Below, one piece after another: positions 43,168 through 53,154 of a DNA stretch of 64,000 nt. The position numbers were made by a program, and so were the translations under genes. Source of the DNA: Hymenobacter baengnokdamensis (GTDB lineage: Bacteria > Bacteroidota > Bacteroidia > Cytophagales > Hymenobacteraceae); contig NZ_CP044285.1 of NCBI RefSeq assembly GCF_008728635.1, positions 3,348,001 through 3,412,000 on the forward strand, read 5' to 3'. The notes beneath the pieces are model-generated. The model did not search any database. It was not told where the DNA came from and saw nothing but the letters and a program-made list of their open reading frames with translations. Position 1 is the first letter of the stretch; the number at the start of each line of letters is the position of its first letter.

Positions 43168-43773
43168 CTACGTCTGTTGGGGCTTAGAGGGTGCATCGTG
43201 CGGCGTACGGCTGGCTTTGGCTGGCCGATTAGCCGTTTCGGCCGGCCGGCCGGGCAGGCGCATTATCTCGCTGGGTGATAATAGTTTAGGCATATCAAGC
43301 ACGATAATGACGCCATTACCGTCGGGAAGCTTTGCAATGCCCTCCAGGTATTTTTCCCGCTGCGCCGTATCCTGCACAAACTCGGGAGCGGGCTCTATCA
43401 GGCTCACCGGCACCGTTACCGGGCGCGGCACCTCCCGCACCATCAGGCCCAGGGTATAATCGGGCGCTTCGACGGCCAAGGTATAGGAAAACTCGGGAAC
43501 CGGCCGCCCGGCGGGCCGGAGCTGAAACCGCTCTTCCAGGTCTACAATGGCGATAATGTCGCCCCGCAAGTTTGCAATACCCTTTATGAAGGGTGGAGTT
43601 TTGGGCATCCGCACTACATCCGGGGTGATGGTTACTTCCTTCACCTGCTCGATGCGGATGCCATAGTCCTCATCACCGAGGCGAAAAACGATAAGCTGGA
43701 CAACGGCCTCGGGAGCAGCCGGAGCGGCCCGGCCCGACGTAGTTGCCGGGCGGGCAGCAGCAGAATCAGCCAT
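43168..43773 (-). CDS. cheW: CheW coupling protein
   Basis: The 201-residue protein has the CheW fold (about 25-165), seen in VVQLIVFRLGDEDYGIRIEQVKEV, MPKTPPFIKGIANLRGDIIAIVDLE and NGVIIVLDMPKLL. It bridges the receptor tip and CheA P5. It carries a Pro/Ala-rich N-terminus and a basic C-terminal tail (170-201), both absent in compact CheW. The ATG at 43773 is preferred; a TTG two codons upstream is possible. It follows the receptor gene by 76 bp. Confidence 0.93.
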   Translation of the reverse strand: MADSAAARPATTSGRAAPAAPEAVVQLIVFRLGDEDYGIRIEQVKEVTITPDVVRMPKTPPFIKGIANLRGDIIAIVDLEERFQLRPAGRPVPEFSYTLAVEAPDYTLGLMVREVPRPVTVPVSLIEPAPEFVQDTAQREKYLEGIAKLPDGNGVIIVLDMPKLLSPSEIMRLPGRPAETANRPAKASRTPHDAPSKPQQT

Positions 43774-43849
43774 GCGCAAAAAATTAAAAGCAAAGAGAAA
43801 TTAAAAGCTGAGCCCCGCTGCGGAGCAGGCGCTGGCCAGAGGCGGGGCC

Positions 43850-46800
43850 CTACCTGGATTTGGGTCGATTACGGGGCCGTTCAGCCGCGGGGGCTTCCGG
43901 CTTGGCGTCCGGCTTAGCAGTGGCTTCCGGCTTGGGGGTGAGCTTGGGCCGCCGCGACGCATTCTTGCTGGCGCTATTAGTTTGTGCTTTCTGGGCTTCG
44001 GCGATGGCGGTTACGCGGCGCGTCCGGCCTGTGGTATTACCACTGTTGCTGCCGTTGGCGGTATGCGCTGGCGGAGCGGCCGGACTTTCGGTAGTGCGGG
44101 CGGCTTCGCCAGCACGGCGCGGCGTGGCGCGGCGTACTGCCGGCGAGGTAGCGGCCAATGCTGCTGCCTTCACGGGGGCTGTGCGGCGCAGTACGCGGCG
44201 CTGGGGCTCGGGCTCGGGCAGGTAGTCGAAGAGCTGGAAGGTTTCGAGGCCGTCCTGGAGGTCGTCCGCGATATCCGAGAGGCGCTGCGAGGAGCTGGTA
44301 AGCTCCTGCATCGACGACGACAGCTGGCGGGCCGTGCCGGCTACCTGCTGCGTGCCGGTGGCCGTTTGCTCGGCAATGGCTACCACTTCTTCCACATACT
44401 TCACCACGTCGCCAATCGAGGTCTGCTGCACGGCCGTAGCCGTGAGAATGTCGCGGGAGGTGCGTAGCGTTTCGCCGCTGCTGGTGGCAATATTCTTAAA
44501 GGCCGCGCTGGCCTCGAAGGTGGCGTTCTTGCCTTTCAGTACCCGGCTTTCCATCGCGCTGATGGCGCTGGCGGCGCTGGTCGTATCCTTCTTCACGTCT
44601 TCTACCAGCGTGGCAATCTCGTTAGCCGACTTGCGCGAGCCTTCGGCCAGCTTGCGAATCTCTTCGGCTACTACGGCAAAGCCGCGGCCGGCCTCGCCGG
44701 CGCGGGCCGCTTCGATGGCGGCGTTCAGGGCCAGCAGGTTGGTTTGCGAGGCAATGTCGGTAATTACGCCCAGCGACTTGCTGATTTCCTGCGAGCGGGT
44801 CGAAAGTACTTCGATGGTGCGGGAGGTCTGGGTAGCGGCGCTGGAAATCTCTTCCATGTTCTTTACCACTTCCGCCACCGTTTTCAGGCCCTGCTGCGAG
44901 GTCTGTTCACCCATGATAGCCGACTTGTTTACCACATCGGCCTTGTTGGCCGTTTCCTTGGTGGCCGTCATGATTTCCTCAATCAGCTTAAAGGCCTGGT
45001 CGGTTTTCAATGCCTGGTTCTGCGCGCCTTCGGCCATCTGCTGCATGGCCAGGGCTACGTCGACCGTTACCCGGCTCATTTCCTGACCCTTATCCACCAT
45101 TTCTTCCGAAGAAGTACCTACTACCTGCGCCGAATCGTTGATTTCGCCGAGCAGGGCGTTGAGGTTTTCCACGGCCAGGTTCAGGGCGTTCGACATCGCG
45201 GCGATATCGCCCGTAGGCTGAATCTCGACCATCTGCGTCAGGTCGCCTTCCGAGATGGCCCGTACCACGCGGCTTACTTCGAGTACCGGCAGGGCGATGC
45301 TCTCAATCAGCGCGTTGAGGGTGTCCACCAGTTCTTTCCACGAGCCCGATACGCCGCCTACCGTAGCGCGCTCGGTGAGCTTGCCCTCGGCCCCAGCTAC
45401 GCGGGCCACCCGGCTTACTTCCGAGGCGAGGCGGTTGAGGTCATCCACCATTCGGTTGATGGTCTGGGCCAGGTCGGCTACTTCGCCGGCCGCTTCCAGC
45501 ATCAGCTTCTGGGTCAGGTCGCCCTGCGATACGGCCGTTACAATCTTCACAATACCCCGTACCTGCGTAGTAAGGTTGGCGGCCATTGTGTTTACGTTGT
45601 CCGTCAGGTCTTTCCACACACCGCTCACGTTCGGTACGTTGGCCTGACCGCCCAGCTGGCCTTCGGTGCCTACTTCCACGGCCACGCGGGTTACCTCGCC
45701 GGCGAAGATGTTGAGCGAGTCCACCATCTGGTTGATGTTGTCCTTAAGGTCGAGCAGCTCGCCGCGCACATCTACTGATACTTTCTGCGAGAGGTCGCCG
45801 CGGGCCACCGCCGTCGTCACGTTGGCAATGTCGCGCACCTGGCTGGTGAGCGAAGCCGCCATTGTATTTACGTTGTCGGTCAGGTCTTTCCAGGTACCTT
45901 TTACGCCGGGCACCACGGCCTGGCCACCCAGCTTGCCGTCGGTACCTACTTCGCGGGCCACCCGGGTTACCTCATCGCCGAATACGTTGAGCGAGTCCAC
46001 CATCTGGTTGAGGTTTTCCTTCAACTGAAGCAGCTCGCCGCGCACGTTTACCGTGATTTTCTGGCTCAGGTCGCCGCGGGCCACCGCGGTAGCCACGTTG
46101 GCAATGTCGCGCACCTGGCTCGTCAGGTTCGAGGCCATCGTGTTTACGTTGTCAGTCAGCTCTTTCCAGGTTCCCGATACGCGGGGCACGTTGGCCTGGC
46201 CACCCAGAATACCCTCGGTACCCACTTCGCGGGCCACGCGGGTTACCTCGCCGGCGAAAATGTTGAGCGAGTCCACCATCTGGTTCAGAATGTTTTTCAG
46301 GTCGAGAATCTCGCCCTGCACATCCACCGTCATCTTCTGGCTCAGGTCGCCGCGGGCTACCGCGGTAGCCACGTTAGCAATGTCGCGCACCTGACTCGTC
46401 AGGTTGGCGGCCATCGTGTTTACGTTGTCAGTCAGCTCTTTCCAGGTGCCCCCAACGCGGGGCACCACGGCCTGCCCGCCCAGCTTGCCTTCGGTACCTA
46501 CTTCGCGGGCCACGCGGGTTACTTCGTCACCAAAGATGTTGAGCGAGTCAACCATCTGGTTCAGAATATTCTTTAATTCTAATATTTCACCTTTAACGTT
46601 TACCGTCATTTTCTGGCTCAGGTCACCGCGGGCAACGGCCGTGGCCACGTTAGCGATGTCGCGCACCTGGCTCGTCAGGTTGGCGGCCATGTTGTTCACG
46701 TTGTCGGTGAGGTCCTTCCAGGTGCCCGATACGCCCGGCACACTGGCCTGGCCGCCCAGCTTCCCTTCGGTGCCCACGTCGAGGGCCACGCGGGTTACCT

Positions 46801-47659
46801 CGCCAGCAAACAGGTTGAGCGAGTCCACCATCTGGTTGAGGTTCTGCTTAAGCTGGAGCAGCTCGCCTTTCAGCTCTACCGTTACCTTCTGGCTGAGGTC
46901 GCCGCGGGCTACGGCCGTGGCCACGTTGGCAATGTCGCGCACCTGACTCGTCAGGTTCGAGGCCATCGTGTTTACGTTGTCCGTCAGCTCTTTCCACACG
47001 CCACCCACGTTGGGCACCACGGCCTGGCCGCCGAGGCGGCCTTCCGTACCTACTTCCTGCGCCACGCGGCTTACCTCACCGGCAAACACGTTCAGGTTGT
47101 CGATGGTGCGGTTAATAGTTTCGGCCATCACCTTGAAGTCGCCCGATACCGGAATCTGGAAGCTCTCGTCCAGGTTGCCCCGGCTGATGTTTTTCAACAC
47201 CTTGCCCACCTCCAGTACCGGCACGGCGATGGAATCCACCAGGCCATTGATATTGTTTATCATGTCGCGCCAGAAGCCGGCGGCCCCCTCGGCCGAGGCG
47301 CGGGCCTTGAGGTTACCCTCAACCCCGGCCACCTTCGAGATGCGCGATACCTCACCGCCTACCCCGCCAATCATCTCCACCATCGAGTTGTAGGCTTCGG
47401 CGATTTCGGAGAAGATGTCGTCGTTCTGCTTGGTCAGGCGCACCGACACGTCGCCTTTTTTAAAGGCATCGAGGGCGAAGAGCACCCGGTTGAGCTGCTC
47501 GTTGACGTAGTCAGTATCGGTCAGCTCGGAGTTGCGGCCGGCCCCGCGCTTGCGGGTCTGGTCGGTGCGCACTACCGGCATCACGGGTGCATCATCCGGG
47601 TTTTCGCCGTTGAGGCCGTAGTCTGGTTCTGAAGCGGGAGCTTTCTTGGCGGAAGCCAT
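43850..47659 (-). CDS. Soluble poly-HAMP methyl-accepting chemotaxis protein
   Basis: The 1269-residue receptor has no signal peptide or membrane helix. After a short N-terminus come a first HAMP-like half (60-100), a degenerate unit (102-193), six near-identical 92-residue units (194-745) and another degenerate unit (746-840). Each unit holds two HAMP-like parts, reading Gx[14 protein letters not shown] and VARGDLSQK, so about 17 HAMP modules in all. The MCP signalling domain (840-1145) has the hairpin tip [20 protein letters not shown] basic Pro/Ala tail follows (1148-1269). The repeat closely resembles fungal group III (Nik1/Os-1) histidine-kinase HAMP arrays. I chose ATG 47659 over an upstream Met because the 25 extra residues lack features. 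Confidence 0.92.
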   Translation of the reverse strand: MASAKKAPASEPDYGLNGENPDDAPVMPVVRTDQTRKRGAGRNSELTDTDYVNEQLNRVLFALDAFKKGDVSVRLTKQNDDIFSEIAEAYNSMVEMIGGVGGEVSRISKVAGVEGNLKARASAEGAAGFWRDMINNINGLVDSIAVPVLEVGKVLKNISRGNLDESFQIPVSGDFKVMAETINRTIDNLNVFAGEVSRVAQEVGTEGRLGGQAVVPNVGGVWKELTDNVNTMASNLTSQVRDIANVATAVARGDLSQKVTVELKGELLQLKQNLNQMVDSLNLFAGEVTRVALDVGTEGKLGGQASVPGVSGTWKDLTDNVNNMAANLTSQVRDIANVATAVARGDLSQKMTVNVKGEILELKNILNQMVDSLNIFGDEVTRVAREVGTEGKLGGQAVVPRVGGTWKELTDNVNTMAANLTSQVRDIANVATAVARGDLSQKMTVDVQGEILDLKNILNQMVDSLNIFAGEVTRVAREVGTEGILGGQANVPRVSGTWKELTDNVNTMASNLTSQVRDIANVATAVARGDLSQKITVNVRGELLQLKENLNQMVDSLNVFGDEVTRVAREVGTDGKLGGQAVVPGVKGTWKDLTDNVNTMAASLTSQVRDIANVTTAVARGDLSQKVSVDVRGELLDLKDNINQMVDSLNIFAGEVTRVAVEVGTEGQLGGQANVPNVSGVWKDLTDNVNTMAANLTTQVRGIVKIVTAVSQGDLTQKLMLEAAGEVADLAQTINRMVDDLNRLASEVSRVARVAGAEGKLTERATVGGVSGSWKELVDTLNALIESIALPVLEVSRVVRAISEGDLTQMVEIQPTGDIAAMSNALNLAVENLNALLGEINDSAQVVGTSSEEMVDKGQEMSRVTVDVALAMQQMAEGAQNQALKTDQAFKLIEEIMTATKETANKADVVNKSAIMGEQTSQQGLKTVAEVVKNMEEISSAATQTSRTIEVLSTRSQEISKSLGVITDIASQTNLLALNAAIEAARAGEAGRGFAVVAEEIRKLAEGSRKSANEIATLVEDVKKDTTSAASAISAMESRVLKGKNATFEASAAFKNIATSSGETLRTSRDILTATAVQQTSIGDVVKYVEEVVAIAEQTATGTQQVAGTARQLSSSMQELTSSSQRLSDIADDLQDGLETFQLFDYLPEPEPQRRVLRRTAPVKAAALAATSPAVRRATPRRAGEAARTTESPAAPPAHTANGSNSGNTTGRTRRVTAIAEAQKAQTNSASKNASRRPKLTPKPEATAKPDAKPEAPAAERPRNRPKSR
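45425..47080 (-). repeat. Six tandem 276-bp coding repeats in the receptor gene
   Basis: Conserved blocks recur at exactly 276-bp spacing, for example GCACCTG(G/A)CT at 46111, 46387 and near 46663. Six consecutive units encode the 92-residue poly-HAMP repeat and differ only at scattered positions, some of them only at third positions. Such similarity allows unequal recombination that changes repeat number by whole units. Confidence 0.9.
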
Positions 47660-47712
47660 GTGGAGGGAAGCAGTGAGGGTGGGGCGAACCAGCGGCTCGC
47701 GGGGAGACTCAA

Positions 47713-47742
47713 CAAAAGTAGGGCCGCGAAGCAATCCGACAA
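47713..47742 (-). promoter_or_regulatory. Promoter of the chemosensory operon
   Basis: On the minus strand a TTG (47740-47742) is followed after 19 bp by TACTTTTG (47713-47720). This fits the Bacteroidota -33/-7 pattern with its usual spacing. The predicted leader is about 50 nt before the receptor ATG at 47659. Confidence 0.65.
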
Positions 47743-47793
47743 TACAATCGCGTCGGTAAGGTAGCTTGCCGGCCGCAGTCAGCGCCTACCGTG

Positions 47794-47801
47794 CATCTTT
47801 G
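47794..47801 (+). promoter_or_regulatory. -7-like box of topA
   Basis: CATCTTTG differs from TAnnTTTG only in the first base and lies 80 bp before the topA ATG. A TTG at 47766-47768 is 25 bp upstream, slightly long. It is divergent from the chemosensory operon promoter in the same intergenic gap. Confidence 0.45.
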
Positions 47802-47881
47802 TGCCCGTTTTCAACTTTTCGGGCGGGGTGCGCGTTCTCAGCATCCCGGCAAAACCTTACCCCGCTCCTACTACCGCCTGC

Positions 47882-50359
47882 ATGGTCAAGAATCTAGTTA
47901 TCGTCGAGTCGCCCGCCAAGGCCAAAACCATTGAAGGCTACCTCGGCCCGGATTTCGTGGTGCGCTCCAGCTACGGGCACGTCCGCGACCTGCCCAAGGA
48001 TAATAATGCCGTCGATGTAGCCAACAGCTTCAAGCCCACCTACGTGGTTGATGCCGACAAGCGCGAGCTCATTTCGCAGCTCAAAAAGCTGGCTAAGGAA
48101 GCTGAGATGGTGTGGCTGGCCAGTGACGATGACCGGGAGGGCGAAGCCATTTCCTGGCACTTGTCGGAAACGCTTAACCTCAAGGCTGACAAGACAAAGC
48201 GCATTGTGTTTCGCGAGATTACCAAGGCGGCTATTCTCAGGGCTATCGATAATCCGCGCGAGATAAACCTCGACCTGGTGAACGCCCAGCAGGCCCGCCG
48301 CGTGCTCGACCGCCTGGTGGGCTTTGAGCTGAGCCCGGTGCTGTGGCGCAAGGTGAAAGCCGGCCTCTCGGCTGGCCGCGTGCAGAGCGTGGCCGTGCGC
48401 CTGGTAGTAGACCGCGAGCGGGAGATTAACCAGCACAAATCGGCCAGCGCCTACCGCGTAGTGGCCCGCTTCGACGCCGGCCAGGGCACCACCCTGGAAG
48501 CCGAGCTGCCCACCCGCTACAAAACCCGCGAAGAGGCCGAAGCCTTTCTGACGCGCTGCATCGGGGCTACCTACAGTATTAATAGCCTCGATAAAAAACC
48601 GGGCAAGCGCAGCCCCGCGCCGCCCTTCACCACTTCTACCCTGCAGCAGGAAGCCTCGCGTAAGCTGGGCTTCTCAGTGGCTCAGACCATGACGGTGGCC
48701 CAGAAGCTCTACGAGGCGGGCCGCATCAGCTACATGCGAACCGACTCGGTGAACCTGAGCGAGGAGGCCCGCAAGGGGGCGCGCGAGGCCATTGAGGCTG
48801 CCTACGGGGCCGAGTATGCCCTGGAGCGCCAGTTTAAAACCAAGTCGGCCTCGGCCCAGGAGGCTCACGAAGCCATTCGCCCCACCGACTTCAAGCAGGT
48901 GAAAGCCGGGGCCGATGCCTCGGAGCAGCGCCTCTACGACCTCATCCGCAAGCGGGCCATGGGCTCGCAGATGGCCGACGCGCAAATTGAGCGCACCACA
49001 GCCGTGATTGGTATCAGCACCCAGCCGGGCACCACGTTTTCGGCAACGGGTGAGGTAATTACATTTGAGGGCTTCCTGAAAGCCTATGCCGAAAGCAAGG
49101 ACGATGACGACCAGCCCGCCGATGGCGAAAGCAGCTTCTCGCGCGGCCTGCCGCCGCTGAGCGTAGGTCAGCACCTGCCGCTTCAGGCCCTGACGGCCAC
49201 CGAGCGCTTCAGCACGCCGCCGGCCCGCTACACCGAAGCCTCACTGGTGAAGAAGCTGGAGGAAATGGGCATCGGCCGCCCGAGCACCTACGCCCCCACC
49301 ATCAGCATCGTGCAAAAGCGCGGCTACGTCGAAAAAGACTCGCGGGAGGGCAAGGAGCGCAAGATTTACGCCCTGGCGCTGGTGGGCAGCGAGGTGAAGA
49401 CCGAGCAGCGCAGCGAAACCTACGGCGCGGACAAGGCTAAGCTTTTTCCGACCGATACGGCCCTGGTGGTCAATGATTTTCTGGTTGAGCACTTTCCCGC
49501 TATCGTAGACTTTCAGTTCACGGCTAAGGTAGAAGACGAGTTTGACCAGATTGCCAACGGGCGGGAGGAATGGGGCCACATGCTGGCCGGCTTCTACGAG
49601 CCTTTTCACAAGAGCGTGGAGCGGGGGCAGGACATTGAGCGCAGCACGCTGAGCAGCACCCGCGAAATCGGCCTGCACCCCGAAACGGGCGAGAAGATAA
49701 CGGCCCGCCTGGGCAAATACGGCCCCTACGTGGCGCTGGGCGATACCGAGGGCGAAACCAAGCCTGCTTATGCCAACCTGCGCAAAGGTCAGTTTATCGA
49801 AACCATTACCCTCGAAGAGGCGCTGGATTTGTTTAAGCTGCCGCGCGTGGTGGGCGAGTTTGAGGGTAAGGAGATGACGGCCGCGCTCGGACGCTTCGGC
49901 CCCTACATTCGCCACGACAGCAAGTTTTACTCGCTTACCAAGGAGCAGGACCCGCATACCATCACGGGCGAAGAAGCCGTAACGCTCATCGAAGCCAAGC
50001 GTAAGGCCGACGCGGAGCGACTAATTAAGGAATTTGCTGAAAATCCCGATATTCAGGTACTTAATGGGCGCTTTGGGCCCTACATAGTAGCCGGCAAGAA
50101 GAACGTAAAGATTCCGAAGGGCGAAGAGCCCACCGAGCTTACGCTGGAGCGCTGCCTGGAGCTGGCCGCCGCTACCCCCGACAAACCCGCCAAAGGCGGG
50201 CGCTTCGGCAAAAAAGCGGCTGCCCCGTCAGTCGAGAAAGAAGCTGACGCTCCGGCCAAAAAGACCGCCAAGGCCCCCGCTGCCAAGAAAAAAGCGCCCG
50301 CTAAAAAGCCCGCAGCAGCCAAGAAGCCGGCCGCCGCTAAGAAAACAGCATTGAAATAG
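47882..50359 (+). CDS. topA: DNA topoisomerase I (type IA)
   Basis: The 825-residue enzyme has the Toprim domain (LVIVESPAKAKTIE with the catalytic Glu9, and the acidic DDDREGEA) and the active-site Tyr284 in GRISYMRTDS. It relaxes negative supercoils. Instead of Cys-rich zinc ribbons, the C-terminus has three GxxGPY repeats (GKYGPYVALG, GRFGPYIRHD, GRFGPYIVAG), as in many Bacteroidota. The last 80 residues form a Lys/Ala/Pro tail that may bind DNA. The ATG at 47882 fits the family; an upstream in-frame Met adds 27 non-conserved residues. Confidence 0.96.
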   Translation: MVKNLVIVESPAKAKTIEGYLGPDFVVRSSYGHVRDLPKDNNAVDVANSFKPTYVVDADKRELISQLKKLAKEAEMVWLASDDDREGEAISWHLSETLNLKADKTKRIVFREITKAAILRAIDNPREINLDLVNAQQARRVLDRLVGFELSPVLWRKVKAGLSAGRVQSVAVRLVVDREREINQHKSASAYRVVARFDAGQGTTLEAELPTRYKTREEAEAFLTRCIGATYSINSLDKKPGKRSPAPPFTTSTLQQEASRKLGFSVAQTMTVAQKLYEAGRISYMRTDSVNLSEEARKGAREAIEAAYGAEYALERQFKTKSASAQEAHEAIRPTDFKQVKAGADASEQRLYDLIRKRAMGSQMADAQIERTTAVIGISTQPGTTFSATGEVITFEGFLKAYAESKDDDDQPADGESSFSRGLPPLSVGQHLPLQALTATERFSTPPARYTEASLVKKLEEMGIGRPSTYAPTISIVQKRGYVEKDSREGKERKIYALALVGSEVKTEQRSETYGADKAKLFPTDTALVVNDFLVEHFPAIVDFQFTAKVEDEFDQIANGREEWGHMLAGFYEPFHKSVERGQDIERSTLSSTREIGLHPETGEKITARLGKYGPYVALGDTEGETKPAYANLRKGQFIETITLEEALDLFKLPRVVGEFEGKEMTAALGRFGPYIRHDSKFYSLTKEQDPHTITGEEAVTLIEAKRKADAERLIKEFAENPDIQVLNGRFGPYIVAGKKNVKIPKGEEPTELTLERCLELAAATPDKPAKGGRFGKKAAAPSVEKEADAPAKKTAKAPAAKKKAPAKKPAAAKKPAAAKKTALK

Positions 50360-50375
50360 GAAAGTATTTCTACAT

Positions 50376-50429
50376 AGTATAGCCTGTAAATACCTCGCCT
50401 TAACCGGCAAGGTATTTACAGGCTATACT
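50376..50429. terminator. Terminator hairpin after topA
   Basis: Perfect 20-bp arms (50376-50395 and 50410-50429) surround a 14-base loop, 16 bp past the topA stop and 29 bp before the next gene. Its AT-rich stem lacks a T-run, so it may only partly end transcription. Confidence 0.6.
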
Positions 50430-50458
50430 GCTTTACAGGGAGTCAGCGTTAATGGGCT

Positions 50459-51298
50459 ATGACTTATCCGGAAATTGCGGCCTTTACCCTGCTGGCGCTT
50501 TTACCTACGCCGGCTACGCCCACTTACCCCTGGCTGGCAAGGCAGCCGCAGCCGGCAGAGTGCCTGCATCGGCGCTTTGTAGCTCCGGCGGGCTGCCAGC
50601 GCCAGGCAGTACGGCCGGGCTCGTGGGGCGAGTGGCTGCGCGGACTGCCGCTTCGCCCCGCCGGCACGCCCGCCCGCCTTTACGATGGGCGGTTAAAGGA
50701 TAATCAGGCCGTAGTGGCGGCCGTAGTTGATATTGCCCCTGGTACCAGGGACTTGCAGCAGTGCGCCGATGCCGTTATCCGGCTGCGCGCCGAGTATTTA
50801 TTTAGCCAGAACCCAAACCGGATTCACTTTCACCTGACTACCGGCTACGACACCTGGTTTTCGGACTACCTGGCCGGGCACACGTTTCAGGTACACGGCG
50901 AAGAGGTAAAGGCAGCTGCCAAGCCGGCCGAGGCGATTACGCACGCGGCCCTGGAACGTTACCTGCTGCCGGTGTTCGGCTACGCGGGCACCCGCTCGCT
51001 GAGCCGGGAGGTGCGGCCCGTGCCGCTGGCCGAAGTGCAGCCCGGCGATGTGCTGGTGCACGGCGGCCGCCCCGGCCACGCCGTGCTGGTAGTCGACGTA
51101 GCCGAAAACTCACAAACCGGCCGGCGCTATCTGCTACTGGCTCAAAGCTATATGCCGGCCCAGAGTATTCACCTGCTGCGCAACGTAGCCCAGCCAAAGC
51201 TCGGCGCCTGGTTTGCCGTGCCCAGCCCGGCCCAGGCCGAGTTTGAAACGCCGGAATGGACGTTTGCCAGCACAGAGCTGGGTCGATTTGAGGACTGA
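50459..51298 (+). CDS. DUF4846 protein
   Basis: A 279-residue protein, apparently with a signal-peptide-like start (PEIAAFTLLALLPTP). It matches DUF4846 of Bacteroidota: GSWGEWLRGLPLRP, RLYDGRLKDNQAVVAAVVDI, DLQQCADAVIRLRAEYLF and HFHLTTGYDTWFSDY. The later HGGRPGHAVLVVDVAEN resembles an NlpC/P60-like core with a catalytic-type His, but the assignment is tentative. It lies 100 bp after topA and converges on the HAD gene. Function unknown. Confidence 0.8.
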   Translation: MTYPEIAAFTLLALLPTPATPTYPWLARQPQPAECLHRRFVAPAGCQRQAVRPGSWGEWLRGLPLRPAGTPARLYDGRLKDNQAVVAAVVDIAPGTRDLQQCADAVIRLRAEYLFSQNPNRIHFHLTTGYDTWFSDYLAGHTFQVHGEEVKAAAKPAEAITHAALERYLLPVFGYAGTRSLSREVRPVPLAEVQPGDVLVHGGRPGHAVLVVDVAENSQTGRRYLLLAQSYMPAQSIHLLRNVAQPKLGAWFAVPSPAQAEFETPEWTFASTELGRFED

Positions 51299-51330
51299 CT
51301 GAGCGCAAATTTCAGGTCCGGGCAACGGCT

Positions 51331-51984
51331 CTAAATAGCCTGAATCTCCGGAGCCGACAGCTCCGAAAAGTCCTGAACCACCCGGTCGGCCTGACTAAGG
51401 TTTTGCAGGGCCGAGTACGGGCTGGCGTAGCCGATACAGTAGATACCAGCTGCTTTGGCCGCTGCCACACCGTTGGCCGAGTCTTCAATAACAAGGCACT
51501 CGGTTACCGGGGTTTCGGACACGGCCGCCGCCTGCACAAAAATGGCCGGGTTGGGCTTCGACTGCGCAAAGTCTTCGCCGCTAACAACGTGCGTAAAGTA
51601 CGGAGCCAGGCCAAAGCGCCGGAACACCCGCTCAATCGTGGCCTTGGAGGCCGAGGAGGCAACGACCATCTGCACGCCGTTTGCCCGCAGGTCCTCCAGC
51701 AGCGCTCGTACGCCGGGCAGCAGGTCGAGGGCCGCGTCTTCGTCGAATGCCTTATTAAACAGCTCCCGCTTGCGCTGCAACAGCGCTTCAACTGGCTGAG
51801 GTAAATTATACTGCGCTTTAAGGCGCTCAAATACGTTGCGGGTCGAGCGCCCCAGAAAGGTGGCATATTCGGCAGCAGTAATGCTGATACCCAGCTCGGC
51901 AAACTGGGTATTAAATGCGTGGTTGTGGATGGGCTCGGTGTCGATAATAACACCATCCATGTCAAAAATTACGGTACGAATCAT
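51331..51984 (-). CDS. HAD-family phosphatase (beta-phosphoglucomutase-like)
   Basis: The 217-residue protein has the HAD catalytic start FDMDGVIIDTEP, with nucleophile D8 and acid D10, an alpha-helical cap, SSASKATIE (motif II), K143 in SKPNPAIF (motif III) and VIEDSANG (motif IV). It should hydrolyse or mutate a small phosphorylated sugar; the exact substrate is open. It converges on DUF4846 with only 32 bp between their stops. Confidence 0.9.
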   Translation of the reverse strand: MIRTVIFDMDGVIIDTEPIHNHAFNTQFAELGISITAAEYATFLGRSTRNVFERLKAQYNLPQPVEALLQRKRELFNKAFDEDAALDLLPGVRALLEDLRANGVQMVVASSASKATIERVFRRFGLAPYFTHVVSGEDFAQSKPNPAIFVQAAAVSETPVTECLVIEDSANGVAAAKAAGIYCIGYASPYSALQNLSQADRVVQDFSELSAPEIQAI

Positions 51985-52089
51985 GAGGCCGGCCGCTAGG
52001 GCATAAAGTGCCGGCAAAGGTACCGGCACCGCGTGCCGCAGCCAGCATAGGCCTGGCAGCGTAATTTGCGGCTTCGGGCCACTTTCAGC

Positions 52090-53103
52090 ATGAATTCTTT
52101 TTCTTACGCAACCCTGGCTGGCTACGAGTGGCAGCACCCCCGGCTGCTGCTGCTGCTGGCGCTGGTGCCGCTGCTGCCGCTGCTGCGCTGGCTGCTGGCC
52201 CGCCGGCGCCGGCAGGTGGTGGTGGCCTTCGGACCGGGCGGCATCCGGCCCGACTGGCGGGCGGCCCTGCGCTTCCTGCCGGATATCGTGCTCAGCCTTA
52301 GTCTGGCGCTTTTGGTCATTGCCGTTGCCCGGCCCCAGCGCCCCAGCGAGCACCTTATCCAAACCGGCCGCGGCATCGACATTGTGCTGGCCCTCGACGT
52401 GTCGGGCAGTATGGAGATTGAAGACCTGAAACCCACCCGCCTTGAAGCAGCTAAAGCATTAGCCAGCAGCTTTGTACGGCGGCGGGCCGGCGACCGGCTT
52501 GGCCTGGTGGCCTTCGCCGGGCAGGCCTACTCTCTGGTGCCGCTTACTACCGATTATGACCTGCTACTGGAAAACCTGCGCAGCCTGCGCCCCGGCTTGA
52601 TTGCCGACGACGGCACGGCCATTGGCACGGCGCTCGGGGTGGCTATCAACCGCCTGCGCGAATCGGCAGCCAGGTCGCGGGTGTGCGTGCTGCTTTCCGA
52701 TGGCGAAAGCAATGCCGGCAGCCTCGACCCACTACTGGCGGCCAAGCTCGCGCACGCCTACGGTATCCGGCTCTATACCATTGGCTTGGGCGAGGACGGC
52801 TATGTGCCCTACGGCCGCGATTCCCTCACCGGCAAGCCGCGCTACGTGCAAACCCGCCTCGACGAAACCACCATGCGGCAGCTCGCCCAGGCCGCCGACG
52901 GCCGTTTCTTCCGCGCCACCGATAATGCCGCGCTGGAGCAGGTATTTGGGGAAATTAATAAATTAGAAAAATCCGATATTCTCACTCAGCGCTACCGCAG
53001 CGTGCAGGATTTTTACCGGCCTTACCTAGGCCTGGGCCTCGCCCTCTGGCTGCTCTGGCTAGCCCTGAAAAGCACGTTTATGAACAATGTGCTGGAAGAT
53101 TAG
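52090..53103 (+). CDS. VWA-domain membrane protein (BatA-like)
   Basis: The 337-residue protein has two N-terminal transmembrane segments (about 18-36 and 64-80), a von Willebrand A domain whose metal-binding motif reads DVSGSM, with TTDYDL and LLSDGESNAG, and a C-terminal transmembrane segment (310-330). It matches Bacteroides aerotolerance (Bat) proteins, which sit in the inner membrane with periplasmic or cytosolic VWA domains. Here it stands alone, with no MoxR ATPase or other bat gene beside it. ATG 52090 precedes the first hydrophobic stretch. Confidence 0.87.
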   Translation: MNSFSYATLAGYEWQHPRLLLLLALVPLLPLLRWLLARRRRQVVVAFGPGGIRPDWRAALRFLPDIVLSLSLALLVIAVARPQRPSEHLIQTGRGIDIVLALDVSGSMEIEDLKPTRLEAAKALASSFVRRRAGDRLGLVAFAGQAYSLVPLTTDYDLLLENLRSLRPGLIADDGTAIGTALGVAINRLRESAARSRVCVLLSDGESNAGSLDPLLAAKLAHAYGIRLYTIGLGEDGYVPYGRDSLTGKPRYVQTRLDETTMRQLAQAADGRFFRATDNAALEQVFGEINKLEKSDILTQRYRSVQDFYRPYLGLGLALWLLWLALKSTFMNNVLED

Positions 53104-53154
53104 CTTTTTGTTTCTCCTCGTTCATAGTTTATTGCCTTCATAGTATTTATAAAT

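Noticed and set aside
45425..47080. Tandem DNA repeats as a CRISPR array
   Set aside because: Units are 276 bp, contiguous, in frame and coding for HAMP modules. There are no spacers and no cas genes.
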